DNA from: Algibacter pacificus
GTDB lineage: Bacteria > Bacteroidota > Bacteroidia > Flavobacteriales > Flavobacteriaceae
Direction: 5' to 3'
DNA length: 64,000 nt
NCBI RefSeq assembly: GCF_008033385.1
Contig: NZ_VOGY01000013.1
Location: forward strand, 62,001-126,000
The notes beneath the pieces were generated by a model. The model had not been told where the DNA came from. It made no database searches and saw nothing but the letters and a program-made list of their open reading frames with translations. Both the position numbers and the translations under genes were made by a program. Below are positions 9,092 to 19,395 of the stretch, in pieces. Position 1 is the first letter of the stretch. Each line of letters opens with the position of its first letter.

Positions 9092-10231
9092 ATGAAATTA
9101 AAAATTGGAATAATGCTCCCAAAGTCGGATATGTATCCCACATTGGCTATGGATTTTTTAAATGGACTAAAACTTGCGTTAAAAAAACACATACCTTTTA
9201 CCATGAAATTCAAATACATTATTGAAAACATTGGGCATGCCGCAGATGATTTACCGCTTAAAACTGCAGAGAAATTGTTACTTCAAGAAAACGTTGATGT
9301 AACCATTTCATTCTGTAGTATTTTTAGGTTAAAAGAATTGGTAACCCTTTTTGACGGTTATAAAAAACCATTAATTCATATCGATTTAGGAGCAAATATT
9401 CTAAAAAAGGAACATTATAGTCCTTACGTACTACATCATACACTTAACCTATGGCAATCTGCATATACCACGGGAGTCTATGCAGCCAATAAAATAGGTA
9501 AAAAAGCTGTTTTCGCATCCTCTTTTTATGATGGAGGCTACCAACATACTTATGCGTTAGCTAAAGCATTTGAAAATGAAGGCGGCACCATTCTAAAATA
9601 TTATGTAGCGCCAAGCGATTATAAAAATGAAACTTTTGATAGCCTTATAGATACCATTAATACTTTGGAACCCGATGTTATCTTTACTCTTTTCAGTTAT
9701 AATGAAGGAAAAAAAGTATTCAACGCCTTGGCAAATTCTAAAATAAATGGGGCCATTCCCATATTAGCATTTCCCGCCATGACCGATGAAACTATAAACA
9801 CCGAAGATTATAATATTGAAAATGTACAATCTATTGCCTCTTGGGCTTTTGATGCGCCTTTAGAAAACACGAAAACCTTCTTGAAAAAATACAATAAAAA
9901 ATATAAAGAAGTCCCAAATGTTTTTAGTCTTATGGGGTATGAGGTTGGAATTACATTGGCTAATTGTATATCTCCTAAAGGAAAAGTTAACGCTAATTTC
10001 ACAGAACAACTTCATCTAAAAAAAATTATGACGCCTAGAGGTGCTATTCAATATAATGAGTTGAACGAATCTGAACCCGAAAACTTTAAACTTAGAACAT
10101 TTCAATTTAATAAAACCGAATATCAAAATATACTCATTGAAACTATAGAGCCCTCTAGTTTAGACGAACTGAATAAAGAATTTTCAAACATAAATTATAC
10201 GGGTTGGCAAAACCCATACTTATGTACCTAA
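9092..10231 (+). CDS. Leucine-binding-protein-like fold, no signal peptide
   Basis: A 379-residue type I periplasmic-binding-protein fold (Peripla_BP_6-like). The first strand KIGIMLP starts at residue 3 and is followed by MDFLNGLKLAL. The interlobe segment TTGVYAANKIGKKAVFASSFYDGGY and the strand TLEPDVIFTLFSYN are typical. No signal peptide or lipobox precedes the first strand, and the collar gene stops only 9 bp upstream, leaving no room for one. It may act in the cytoplasm as a sensor, like AmiC, or be exported by an unusual route. No ABC permease or ATPase genes accompany it. Confidence 0.75.
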   Translation: MKLKIGIMLPKSDMYPTLAMDFLNGLKLALKKHIPFTMKFKYIIENIGHAADDLPLKTAEKLLLQENVDVTISFCSIFRLKELVTLFDGYKKPLIHIDLGANILKKEHYSPYVLHHTLNLWQSAYTTGVYAANKIGKKAVFASSFYDGGYQHTYALAKAFENEGGTILKYYVAPSDYKNETFDSLIDTINTLEPDVIFTLFSYNEGKKVFNALANSKINGAIPILAFPAMTDETINTEDYNIENVQSIASWAFDAPLENTKTFLKKYNKKYKEVPNVFSLMGYEVGITLANCISPKGKVNANFTEQLHLKKIMTPRGAIQYNELNESEPENFKLRTFQFNKTEYQNILIETIEPSSLDELNKEFSNINYTGWQNPYLCT

Positions 10232-10331
10232 CATGCTTAAACTAAACAATAAATACATAGCTTATTTAAAATTTTAGACATAACGTCATTTTTTAATAAA
10301 CTCTAATTATTAACCGATCAAAAACATAGTT

Positions 10332-13300
10332 ATGAAAAAAATTACTTTTTTATCCATAATATTATCAACCCTTTTAACCTTCAGCGCTAGTTACGCTCAA
10401 AAAGTTGTAATTATAGGTATGAATCATGTATCAAACGGTCCCGCTAACGATGGGTTTACATTTGTTGCTACTGAAAACATTCCTGCCGGCGAAGTAATTT
10501 ACTTTACTGACATAGAATACGCTTCAGGAAGCAATAACTTTCCAACTTATCCAGGAGAAGCCGTTATAAAATATACTGTAGGTGCAGGAGGACTTAACAA
10601 AGGTATTGTTGTTTACATGCGAGAAATTAGCTCAAACACATTCTCAATAGCGTGTACATCGGGAAACTGTGGAAGCTACACCTTTTCAAGTGGAAGTTTT
10701 AATTTAGCTACCAATGGCGATGGATTATATGCTTATTCAGATACCGATGACAATCCAGGCAACGGTATTACTCAAATTTATTCTGTTATGTTTACCGGGT
10801 CTGGAGAAACTTCTCAAAATGGAGGCAATATTCCCACGGCTGAAAACCCTCTTAGCGATTTCCCTAATGCAATAGTGGTAGATGGATTTACGGACGACGC
10901 GAATGTATATAATGGTCCCGACAAAGTAGAGTTTAAATTCTCGCCTACAACCTTAAGAGACGGTATAAGCCAAACAGCTTTAGAAAACCCAGCAAACTAC
11001 TTACAATATACACCCAATGCCGATTTATCTGTTGTAGAATTCACAAATCTTAATCTCGCAGGGGCAAACCCAGTATTAACTGTTTCCGCAAGCCCAACTT
11101 CTGTAAATGAAAATAGCGGAAGTAGTATGGTTTATACCTTCACTTTAGATACTCCAGCAGCAGGTAATATTGTTGCTAATTTTTCAGTTGAAGGCACTGC
11201 TACTTATTCCTCAGACTATGCTGTCACAGGAGCTACAACATTTTCTGCTAGCACAGGTACAGTAACCATTGCAAATGGTACCTCCTCAAAAACAGTAACT
11301 ATTACTCCAAACGGAGATACTACCTTGGAACCAGACGAAACCATAACACTTACCATTACTCCAGGCACTGGATATGATGGCGGAAGCCCAAGTGCGGCAA
11401 CGGTAACCCTACTTAATGACGATACACAAGCAGTTACCCCAATGGTAGCAATAACAGGAACAAATAGCCAAACTGCCGATGGGTTCTCTTTTGTAGCCTT
11501 AGATGATATTCCTGCGAATACGACTATTTATTTTACAGACCAATCGTTTAACAACAGCACCCTTCAGTTTGAAGATTCTAGTGAAGGTGTTTATACTTGG
11601 ACCTCTCCTGGGAGTATAGTTCCTCGTGGCGAAGTTATTGTTGCTACAGAATCGTCTGCAAACACATTCATAACAACTTGTGATAGTGGTAACTGTGGAA
11701 CCGTAGCGGTTACTTCGGGAGTATTCTCATTAGCTACCGAAGGCGAAAGCTTTTACGCATATAGTGATTCCGATGCAGATCCTACAAATGGTATTACAGA
11801 AATATATGCCGTATTACATACCGGTGATAATGTTACTGGAGGTGGAAATATTCCAGTTATAAACAATCCTACAAGCGTATATCCTGGCAGTGTACTTGTA
11901 GATGGTTTTCCTGCCACCAGCCCTAATAGAACCGAATACAAATTTACAGGAGGTGACCGTGGTATTGATGTCGATCAAGCTAATTTTCAAAACACTACAA
12001 ACTGGTTATATGGACAAGCAAACCAAACTTTATCAGCTATTCCTTTTAATAATATTATCATATCAACAGGAAGTGCAAACCCTATAGCCACGGTTAATAT
12101 TTCACCAAGTAGTGCTGCAGAAGATAGCGGTACAGGAATGGTTTATACCTTTTCACTATCTTCTCCTGCAACTAGCGATGTTGATATCAACTTTTCCATC
12201 TCAGGCACAGCAACATTAACCAGTGATTATACGCAAACAGGAGCTACGGCTTATACTAGTACCACAGGAACAGTAACCATTCCTAACGGAAGTAGTAGCG
12301 CCACAGTAACCCTAACACCAGTTGTAGATACCACTGTAGAACCTATAGAAACCATTACCCTAGCTTTAGCTTCGGGTACAGGATATAACGGAGGTTCTCC
12401 AAACGATGCTACAGGAAGCATTACAAATGATGATACTAGTAACTCCGATCCTTTAGTAGCTATAACAGGTATGTCTCACCTAACTACAGATGGATTTTCT
12501 TTTGTAGCTATTGAAGATATTCCTGCAAATACAGTCATCTATTTTACAGAAGATGAATTTGATAATACCACCCTACTTTTTTCTTCGGGAGAAGCTCTTA
12601 TTCAATGGACATCTCCAGCTACAGGAAGCATAAGCAAAGGTGATGTAATTGTTATTACAGAAACAGGAAGCGACACCTTTACCCCGAGTTGTACTGATAC
12701 ATCTGGAGAAGGCTGCGGAACTTTAGTTGTACTTAATGGAAATTCAAACCTAGCAACTACTGGAGATGGATTATATGCGTATCAAGACAACGATACAGAT
12801 CCTACAAATGGCGTTACAGATATATATGCGGTAATGTACACAGGAGGTTCTGGGGTGCCAGGAGGAAATATTCCCACTAGTCAAGACCCTTCTGGAATTT
12901 ACTTAAGCGCCTTAGTTGTTGATGGTTTCCCTGCGGTAAACCCAGACCGAACTGAATATGACGAAACAAAACGTAACCTTCCTGTAGGTAATGCCGATTT
13001 CGTGAATATTGCCAATTGGGTACATGGAGAAACTCCAGCTGCTTTATCAACAACACCTTTCTCAGATTTAGCCATTGGAAACCAACCACCTACTGCTATT
13101 TGCCAAAATATCACACTGCCTCTAGATGCCATGGGTAATGCCATCCTAACACCTTCTTTGCTTGACAACGGATCCTCAGATGATGGAGGTACTGTATTTT
13201 TAGCTTTTGAAACCACGAGTTTTAACGGAGAAACAACTTCTGCAAGCCCTCAAGATCAATACTTCCCCAGTTCAGGAAGTACTTATTATTATAATCAAAC

Positions 13301-14234
13301 CGCTTTTACTGTTCCGGTAACTGGCAACTATACTTTTGGTATGAGTGGCACAAGCTCTGACACTAGCGGCTTGGTCTTGGTTGTTTTTAATGACACACCC
13401 GTACCAAATAGCGGTAACCTATTTAGTAGACCTGAGTATTTAACCCATGGCATCTATAACGATAGTGGTGTAAATGCTGGAGGCACACCTACCATACCAC
13501 TAGATGCGGGAACTACATATTATATGCATACCACGGCATTAACACCTTCAGAAACTGCTAGCTTTACAGTAACCATAGACCAGCCAATTAGAACTACCGC
13601 AGCAAGCGAAACTTATAATTGTACTCATAATGGTTTTATGGTTCCCAAAACCCTATACACCTTTGATCCACAAGGAAACACCTCTAGTTGTATGAGTACA
13701 GCAACTGTATTTGATACCATAAAGCCCGTAATCACATGTCCCGCAGATCAAACTCAAGACTCAGCGCCATATACCGTTCCAGATTATTTTGGAACTGGCG
13801 AAGTCACAGCAACAGATAATTGCTCCTCACCAGTAACCAGAACAACACAATCTCCCACAGCAGGATCTATACTTACTCCAGGAGTATATACTGTAACACT
13901 TACAGCAAAAGATGCATCTGGCAATACTAGCACATGCGATTTTCAGTTAACAGTAACCAATACACTTGGGCTCGACGAAAACCAGTTAGGATTAGATTCT
14001 GTTACTGTATACCCTAACCCAGTTCAAAACTTAGTTTACTTAAACAACCCTAAATCTCTAAATTTAACAGAAGCTAACTTATACGATATGAGAGGCAGAC
14101 TTATACAAACTTTAGACTTAAAAGATATGGGTGCAAACTATTCATTTAATGTATCAAAACTAGCAAGTGCTACTTATATCATGGTTATAAAATCCGATCA
14201 AGGACAAATTACAAAACGTCTAATGAAAGAATAA
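10332..14234 (+). CDS. Giant secreted modular protein with Calx-beta, HYR and type IX sorting domains
   Basis: A 1300-residue exoprotein with a Sec signal peptide (about residues 1-22). It carries three copies of a module of about 210 residues, beginning near residues 24, 370 and 707, each with a DGFxFVAxxxIPAxxxIYFT core. The copies are separated by Calx-beta-like domains near 245-365 and 581-703 (SVNENSGSSMVYTFTL, AAEDSGTGMVYTFSL). A further beta-rich region is followed by an HYR domain near 1127-1210 (KPVITCPADQT). A type IX sorting domain follows from about 1224, starting at VYPNPVQN and ending in KRLMKE. It is probably surface-attached or released through the type IX system. It follows the binding-protein gene after 100 bp. 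Confidence 0.85.
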   Translation: MKKITFLSIILSTLLTFSASYAQKVVIIGMNHVSNGPANDGFTFVATENIPAGEVIYFTDIEYASGSNNFPTYPGEAVIKYTVGAGGLNKGIVVYMREISSNTFSIACTSGNCGSYTFSSGSFNLATNGDGLYAYSDTDDNPGNGITQIYSVMFTGSGETSQNGGNIPTAENPLSDFPNAIVVDGFTDDANVYNGPDKVEFKFSPTTLRDGISQTALENPANYLQYTPNADLSVVEFTNLNLAGANPVLTVSASPTSVNENSGSSMVYTFTLDTPAAGNIVANFSVEGTATYSSDYAVTGATTFSASTGTVTIANGTSSKTVTITPNGDTTLEPDETITLTITPGTGYDGGSPSAATVTLLNDDTQAVTPMVAITGTNSQTADGFSFVALDDIPANTTIYFTDQSFNNSTLQFEDSSEGVYTWTSPGSIVPRGEVIVATESSANTFITTCDSGNCGTVAVTSGVFSLATEGESFYAYSDSDADPTNGITEIYAVLHTGDNVTGGGNIPVINNPTSVYPGSVLVDGFPATSPNRTEYKFTGGDRGIDVDQANFQNTTNWLYGQANQTLSAIPFNNIIISTGSANPIATVNISPSSAAEDSGTGMVYTFSLSSPATSDVDINFSISGTATLTSDYTQTGATAYTSTTGTVTIPNGSSSATVTLTPVVDTTVEPIETITLALASGTGYNGGSPNDATGSITNDDTSNSDPLVAITGMSHLTTDGFSFVAIEDIPANTVIYFTEDEFDNTTLLFSSGEALIQWTSPATGSISKGDVIVITETGSDTFTPSCTDTSGEGCGTLVVLNGNSNLATTGDGLYAYQDNDTDPTNGVTDIYAVMYTGGSGVPGGNIPTSQDPSGIYLSALVVDGFPAVNPDRTEYDETKRNLPVGNADFVNIANWVHGETPAALSTTPFSDLAIGNQPPTAICQNITLPLDAMGNAILTPSLLDNGSSDDGGTVFLAFETTSFNGETTSASPQDQYFPSSGSTYYYNQTAFTVPVTGNYTFGMSGTSSDTSGLVLVVFNDTPVPNSGNLFSRPEYLTHGIYNDSGVNAGGTPTIPLDAGTTYYMHTTALTPSETASFTVTIDQPIRTTAASETYNCTHNGFMVPKTLYTFDPQGNTSSCMSTATVFDTIKPVITCPADQTQDSAPYTVPDYFGTGEVTATDNCSSPVTRTTQSPTAGSILTPGVYTVTLTAKDASGNTSTCDFQLTVTNTLGLDENQLGLDSVTVYPNPVQNLVYLNNPKSLNLTEANLYDMRGRLIQTLDLKDMGANYSFNVSKLASATYIMVIKSDQGQITKRLMKE

Positions 14235-14257
14235 AATATCAAGATATTTAAATACCG

Positions 14258-14293
14258 AAACCCCTTCATCTAAATTTAGAATTGAAGGGGTTT
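14258..14293 (+). terminator. Intrinsic terminator after the giant exoprotein
   Basis: An 11-bp inverted repeat, AAACCCCTTCA / TGAAGGGGTTT, followed by a T-rich tail. It ends the 8-14 kb cluster. Confidence 0.8.
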
Positions 14294-14453
14294 ATTATTT
14301 TTAACCTAAAATCACCACCCCCTCCTTAAATGTTAAAAACACTTAATATTTCAACCTAAACGTTAATTTTTTTATAAACTAAAGAAGCTGGTTTTATTTT
14401 TAACAAAATTTCCTTTGGTAATATTATTCAATTAATATAGATTTACGCACCAA

Positions 14454-14882
14454 ATGAACAACGCTTTCAAGAAATATTTGCTTTTATTAAACATCCTGCT
14501 ATTATCAGGATTGGCAAACTTGTACGCAAACTCGATTATTGACTATACACCTTTTACTCAGGAAAAGAATAATTTCGAGGGTTCTATTTCCCTTCAAACA
14601 CAAACAGATTATCGAGTATTAGATCTTTCTTCAGAAAATAACAGAGGAAAAAAAACCTATAAAGAATTTATAGATTCTGAAACCTTTGAAGAAAACAATG
14701 AAGATAAATTAGATATCGATTTTAAATCATTATCATATGGTAGCCACTTAGCTACCATTTTTTATGCGCAATTATTAGATAGTTTAAACTGCGAACTTCA
14801 AGAAACTAAGCAACGCTATATTTTTAATTACAGCAAAATATCTTTACGCTTACACGCTAAATTTCAAGTTTTCATAATTTGA
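14454..14882 (+). CDS. Unrecognised small exported protein upstream of RND operon
   Basis: A 142-residue protein that I do not recognise. It has a Sec signal peptide (about residues 1-25, ending near LANLYANS). The rest is polar and rich in Asn, Glu and Asp. The C-terminal segment YIFNYSKISLRLHAKFQVFII is more hydrophobic. It lies 151 bp ahead of an RND efflux adaptor gene on the same strand, separated by repeat-containing DNA. Small exported proteins are common in front of such operons in Flavobacteriia, but a functional link here is inference from position only. Confidence 0.6.
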   Translation: MNNAFKKYLLLLNILLLSGLANLYANSIIDYTPFTQEKNNFEGSISLQTQTDYRVLDLSSENNRGKKTYKEFIDSETFEENNEDKLDIDFKSLSYGSHLATIFYAQLLDSLNCELQETKQRYIFNYSKISLRLHAKFQVFII

Positions 14883-14964
14883 TTACGCCATAAAACAGAC
14901 CATCTTTCTAAGGTTTGTTTTTCTATTAAATTTTAAGAATTTCAATTAAATTATGAGATAACTC

Positions 14965-15010
14965 ATCTAACCAACGATGCATTTATCTTAACGAATCATT
15001 TTATCTAACC
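14965..15010 (+). repeat. Three ATCTAAC-type direct repeats before the RND operon
   Basis: ATCTAACC at 14965, ATCTTAAC at 14985 and ATCTAACC at 15003 are spaced 20 and 18 bp apart, close to two helical turns. They end about 25 bp before the adaptor ATG. They could be binding sites for an efflux regulator, but the sequence is A/T-rich and chance is possible. Confidence 0.3.
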
Positions 15011-15033
15011 ATTTATTTTAAACAAGTAAAATC

Positions 15034-16116
15034 ATGAAGAAAACCTTCATTTACATCGGTGCGTTCGTATTTTTGTTAAATACCAGCTGTGAAAAAAAAC
15101 ACGAAAAAAAAGCCGAAGAAGTTAAGTTCCTAGTCACCAACCCTATTAAAAAAGACACATCAATTGTAAAAGATTATGTATGTCAAATTCATGCGTATCA
15201 ACACATCGAATTACGTGCCTTAGAAAAAGGATACCTAAAACAAATATTTGTGGACGAAGGTGAGCATGTTAAAAAAGGGCAACACATGTTTCAAATTTCG
15301 CCAAACGTGTATAAAGCCGAATTACAAAAATCAACTGCAGAAGAGCATACTGCTGAAATAGAACTTAAAAACACACAATTTTTAGCCGATAACAATGTGG
15401 TTTCCGCTAACGAATTAGCATTAGCACAAGCCAACTTAGAAAAAGCTAAAGCCGAAGTATTATTAGCAAAAACACATTTAGGTTTCACCGATATTAGCGC
15501 ACCTTTCGATGGTATTATGGACCATTTAGAAGCTCGACAAGGTAGCTTACTAGACGAAGGTGAATTGCTAACAACTCTTTCCGACAACAGTAAAATGTGG
15601 GTCTATTTCAACGTGCCTGAGTCTGAATATTTAGACTACATTATGAGTACGGATAAAGGCGACAAAAAAGAAGTAGGACTCCACTTAGCAAATAACAAAA
15701 CATTTAACCAAGTTGGTATTGTAGAAACCATTGAAGGTGAATTTAACAACGAAACTGGAAACATTGCTTTTAGAGCTACCTTCCCTAATCCCGATGGTAT
15801 TTTACGCCATGGCCAAACGGGTAATGTCTTGCTAACTGTACCTTTTAAACAAGCCATTATTATTCCCCAAAAAGCAACCTTCGAAATTTTAGACAAAAAA
15901 TATGTTTTTGTTATTGATAAAAACAATGTTGTTAAACAACGTGAAATTTCGGTTGAAGCTGAATTACCTCACTTGTTTGTTGTAAGCAAAGGGCTTTCAG
16001 TAAACGATAAAATACTCCTCGAAGGCATTAGAATGGTAAAAGATCAAGAAAAAATTGCCACAGAATTTGTAAAACCTAACGAAGTTTTAGAAAACTTAGA
16101 GCTTTATGCTGAGTAA
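15034..16116 (+). CDS. RND efflux periplasmic adaptor lipoprotein (AcrA/MexA type)
   Basis: A 360-residue membrane-fusion protein. A lipobox (LNTSC, Cys near residue 19) anchors it to a membrane on the periplasmic side. The order is typical: barrel/lipoyl half-motif (IELRALEKGYLKQIFVDEG), alpha-helical hairpin (about 90-145, rich in Ala, Glu and Lys), second lipoyl half (GFTDISAPFDGIMDHLEA) and C-terminal beta domains. It joins the inner-membrane pump to the TolC-type channel. The pump gene follows after 27 bp and the outer-membrane gene comes third, so this is a complete adaptor-pump-channel operon. Confidence 0.9.
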   Translation: MKKTFIYIGAFVFLLNTSCEKKHEKKAEEVKFLVTNPIKKDTSIVKDYVCQIHAYQHIELRALEKGYLKQIFVDEGEHVKKGQHMFQISPNVYKAELQKSTAEEHTAEIELKNTQFLADNNVVSANELALAQANLEKAKAEVLLAKTHLGFTDISAPFDGIMDHLEARQGSLLDEGELLTTLSDNSKMWVYFNVPESEYLDYIMSTDKGDKKEVGLHLANNKTFNQVGIVETIEGEFNNETGNIAFRATFPNPDGILRHGQTGNVLLTVPFKQAIIIPQKATFEILDKKYVFVIDKNNVVKQREISVEAELPHLFVVSKGLSVNDKILLEGIRMVKDQEKIATEFVKPNEVLENLELYAE

Positions 16117-16143
16117 TTTTCACTAATAAATCTCAAAAAAATT

Positions 16144-19100
16144 ATGTTTAAAAAATTCATACAAAGACCGGTTTTGGCCATCGTCATCTCGGTCATTATC
16201 GTATTTACGGGTTTGCTTGCTATCAACCAACTGCCCATTTCGCAGTTTCCGCAAATTGCACCAACAACCGTTAATATATTTATTGCCTATCCAGGTTCCA
16301 GTTCCGATGTATTGGTAAACTCGACATTAATCCCTCTAGAAACCGCTATTAACGGGGTACAAGGAATGCGCTATATTGCTTCTGATGCGACATCGGCGGG
16401 AGAAGGAACGTTACGTATTATTTTCGAACCAGGAACCGACCCCAACCAAGCCGTAGTACGTGTAAAAACAAGGGTCGATCAAGTAATGCCTTTGTTACCA
16501 GAATTGGTACAACGTGAAGGTGTTGTAATTACCCCTGTACAGCCAAGTATGCTAATGTATGTCAATCTTTTTAGTAAGAAAAAAGACAACGACGAGAAAT
16601 TCCTATTTAACTACGCATACACCAAAGTTATTCCAGAAATTCAACGTATTAATGGTATTGCGTCTGCTAAAATTTTAGGAAGTAGAAAATATGCCATGCG
16701 TGTTTGGTTAAAACCAGATAGAATGCGGGCTTATAATATTTCTGCCGAAGAAGTTTTGGAAGCCATGGAAGACCAAAGTATTTTGGCAAGACCAGGGAGA
16801 ATTGGTCGTAGTTCTGGTAAAACAGCACAATCTTTAGAATATGTTTTAACTTATGAAAACCGATACAGCGAACCCGATCAATACAAAGAAATCATTATTC
16901 GTGCCAATGAAGAAGGTGAAACTATCAGACTTTCAGATATTGCCGACGTTAATCTGGGAAGTGAATTCTTCGATATTTATTCTAATTTAGATGGCCAACC
17001 ATCTGCTTCCATTGTCTTAAAACAAACCTTTGGAAGTAACGGTAGCGACGTTATTGCATCTGTTAAAGAAAAACTAGATGAGCTAAAAAAAGATTTACCT
17101 CCAGGAATGGATTTCCAAATTAGTTACGATGTCTCAAATTTCTTAGACGCGTCCATCGAACAAGTACTACACACACTACGCGATGCCTTTATTCTTGTTG
17201 CAATTGTTGTATTCTTATTCCTAGGAGATTGGCGTTCCACTATAATCCCTATTATTGCCGTACCTGTATCCTTAATTGGTGCCTTTTTCGTGATGCAAAT
17301 GTTTGGGCTCTCCATAAACTTAATTACCTTATTTGCACTGGTGCTTGCCATTGGTATTGTGGTCGATAACGCCATTGTCGTCGTCGAAGCCGTCCATGTT
17401 AAAATGGAAGAGGAACACTTATCGCCATACAAAGCCTCTTCTGCTGTTTTAAGCGAAATTGGAGGAGCCATTATCGCCATTACTTTAGTTATGGTTTCGG
17501 TGTTTATCCCAACATCATTTATGTCTGGTCCGGTTGGGGTTTTCTACCGTCAATTCTCCATTACTATGGCTGGTTCTATTGTAATTTCGGCTATTGTGGC
17601 CTTAACCCTTACCCCCGTGCTTTGTGCCATGCTGTTAAAAAATAATCATGGTAAAAAGAAAAAATCTGTAATAGATAAATTTATCGATTGGTTTAACCGT
17701 GGTTTCGAAAAACTCACAGGGCGCTACGTAAATATTTTAACAAAAATTGCCGCACGACGCATTGTTACGTTCGGAATATTAGCTGTTTTTTGTGCTGGTA
17801 TTTATTTTACCAATGAAATATTGCCAGCAGGATTTATCCCTAATGAAGATCAAGGAATGATATATGCTATCATTCAAACCCCTCCCGGTGCTACTTTAGA
17901 ACGTACAAATGAAGTTGCAAAAAAACTTCAAAAAATATGTAAAGAAACAGAAGGTGTAGAATCTGTATCCTCTTTAGCTGGTTATGAAATTATGACGGAA
18001 GGTCGTGGATCTAATGCAGGGACCTGTTTAATTAACCTGAAATCATGGGGCGATCGTAAACACACCGTTCATGAAATTATGGAAGAATTGGAAGAAGAAA
18101 CGAGAGATTTAGGTGCGGTAATTGAATATTTCGAACCACCTGCAGTTCCTGGTTTTGGTTCGTCTGGTGGTTTTGCCATGCGTTTGTTAGACAAAACAAA
18201 TTCTACCGATTATCATAATTTTGAAAAAATCAACAAAGAATTTATGGAAGCCTTATCTAAACGTAAGGAAATAACAGGATTATTCACGTTCTTCTCTGCA
18301 AATTACCCGCAGTATAAGTTGAAAATTGACAACAAAAAAGCCATGCAAAAAGGGGTAACTATAGGCAAAGCTATGGAAAACCTTAATATATTAATTGGTA
18401 GTACTTACGAACAAGGTTTTATACGTTTTGGCCGATTTTTCAAAGTCTATACACAAGCTGCTCCAGAATACCGTGGATTACCTTCAGATTTGGAAAAACT
18501 TTACGTAAAAAATGAATCGGGAGAAATGGTTCCATACTCAGCATTTATGACGATGGAAAAATCTTTAGGTCCTAATGAAATTACACGTTACAACCTTTAC
18601 AATTCGGCTGCCATTCGTGGGTTACCAGCACCAAGCTATACCAGTGCCGATGCCATAAACGCTATTAAAGAAGTAGCTAAAGAGCAATTACCAAGAGGTT
18701 ATGATATTGGTTGGGAAGGTTTAACCTATGATGAAGCCAGACGTGGTAACGAATCCATTTATATTTTCGCCATTGTATTAATATTTGTGTATTTCGTGTT
18801 AGCCGCACAATACGAAAGTTTCTTATTGCCATTTGCGGTAATTTTATCACTCCCCGTAGGTGTTTTCGGTTCATTCTTTATGCTGAAAGCTATGGGACTC
18901 GCCAACGATGTTTATGCCCAAATTGGAGTCATTATGCTCGTCGGGCTGCTGGGTAAGAATGCCGTGTTAATTGTAGAATTTGCCGTGCAGAAACGAAAAC
19001 AGGGTGCCACGATTTTAGAAGCCGCCATTGAAGGATCTAGAGCACGTTTCCGTCCTATTTTAATGACCTCTTTCGCCTTTGTGGCTGGTTTAGTTCCGTT

Positions 19101-19395
19101 AGTTATGGCTTCTGGAGCCGGAGCTATTGGTAACAGAACTATTGGTGGTTCTGCCATGGGAGGTATGCTTATAGGAACCATTTTTGGGGTTATTCTTATT
19201 CCAGGCCTTTATTATTTCTTCGGAAAACTAGCCGATGGCAAAGGACTTATTAAAGATGAAGCTTCAACAACCGTTACTGATGAAATTATGCATAGAAGTG
19301 AAAGTGAACATCAAAGTGAAGTGAATGCAGATAACATTAGCAAGATTAATAAATTATTGAAAAAACTCCTTAAAAAAAGAAACAATGACGAATAA
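16144..19395 (+). CDS. RND multidrug efflux pump, AcrB/HAE1 family
   Basis: A 1083-residue inner-membrane proton-driven exporter, the usual length for the family. It has twelve predicted membrane helices in the classic pattern: one at the N-terminus (FIQRPVLAIVISVIIVFTGL), five after the first large periplasmic loop, and six in the second half. TM4 carries ALVLAIGIVVDNAIVVVE with the Asp pair region used for proton relay. The porter loops include GFIPNEDQGM. The C-terminal tail is charged and Lys-rich. It overlaps the outer-membrane gene by 11 bp. Substrates cannot be predicted from sequence. Confidence 0.93.
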   Translation: MFKKFIQRPVLAIVISVIIVFTGLLAINQLPISQFPQIAPTTVNIFIAYPGSSSDVLVNSTLIPLETAINGVQGMRYIASDATSAGEGTLRIIFEPGTDPNQAVVRVKTRVDQVMPLLPELVQREGVVITPVQPSMLMYVNLFSKKKDNDEKFLFNYAYTKVIPEIQRINGIASAKILGSRKYAMRVWLKPDRMRAYNISAEEVLEAMEDQSILARPGRIGRSSGKTAQSLEYVLTYENRYSEPDQYKEIIIRANEEGETIRLSDIADVNLGSEFFDIYSNLDGQPSASIVLKQTFGSNGSDVIASVKEKLDELKKDLPPGMDFQISYDVSNFLDASIEQVLHTLRDAFILVAIVVFLFLGDWRSTIIPIIAVPVSLIGAFFVMQMFGLSINLITLFALVLAIGIVVDNAIVVVEAVHVKMEEEHLSPYKASSAVLSEIGGAIIAITLVMVSVFIPTSFMSGPVGVFYRQFSITMAGSIVISAIVALTLTPVLCAMLLKNNHGKKKKSVIDKFIDWFNRGFEKLTGRYVNILTKIAARRIVTFGILAVFCAGIYFTNEILPAGFIPNEDQGMIYAIIQTPPGATLERTNEVAKKLQKICKETEGVESVSSLAGYEIMTEGRGSNAGTCLINLKSWGDRKHTVHEIMEELEEETRDLGAVIEYFEPPAVPGFGSSGGFAMRLLDKTNSTDYHNFEKINKEFMEALSKRKEITGLFTFFSANYPQYKLKIDNKKAMQKGVTIGKAMENLNILIGSTYEQGFIRFGRFFKVYTQAAPEYRGLPSDLEKLYVKNESGEMVPYSAFMTMEKSLGPNEITRYNLYNSAAIRGLPAPSYTSADAINAIKEVAKEQLPRGYDIGWEGLTYDEARRGNESIYIFAIVLIFVYFVLAAQYESFLLPFAVILSLPVGVFGSFFMLKAMGLANDVYAQIGVIMLVGLLGKNAVLIVEFAVQKRKQGATILEAAIEGSRARFRPILMTSFAFVAGLVPLVMASGAGAIGNRTIGGSAMGGMLIGTIFGVILIPGLYYFFGKLADGKGLIKDEASTTVTDEIMHRSESEHQSEVNADNISKINKLLKKLLKKRNNDE

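Noticed and set aside
12877-13216. Minus-strand ORFs inside the giant exoprotein gene
   Set aside because: Antisense open frames caused by the repetitive Thr/Gly/Ala codons of the real gene.
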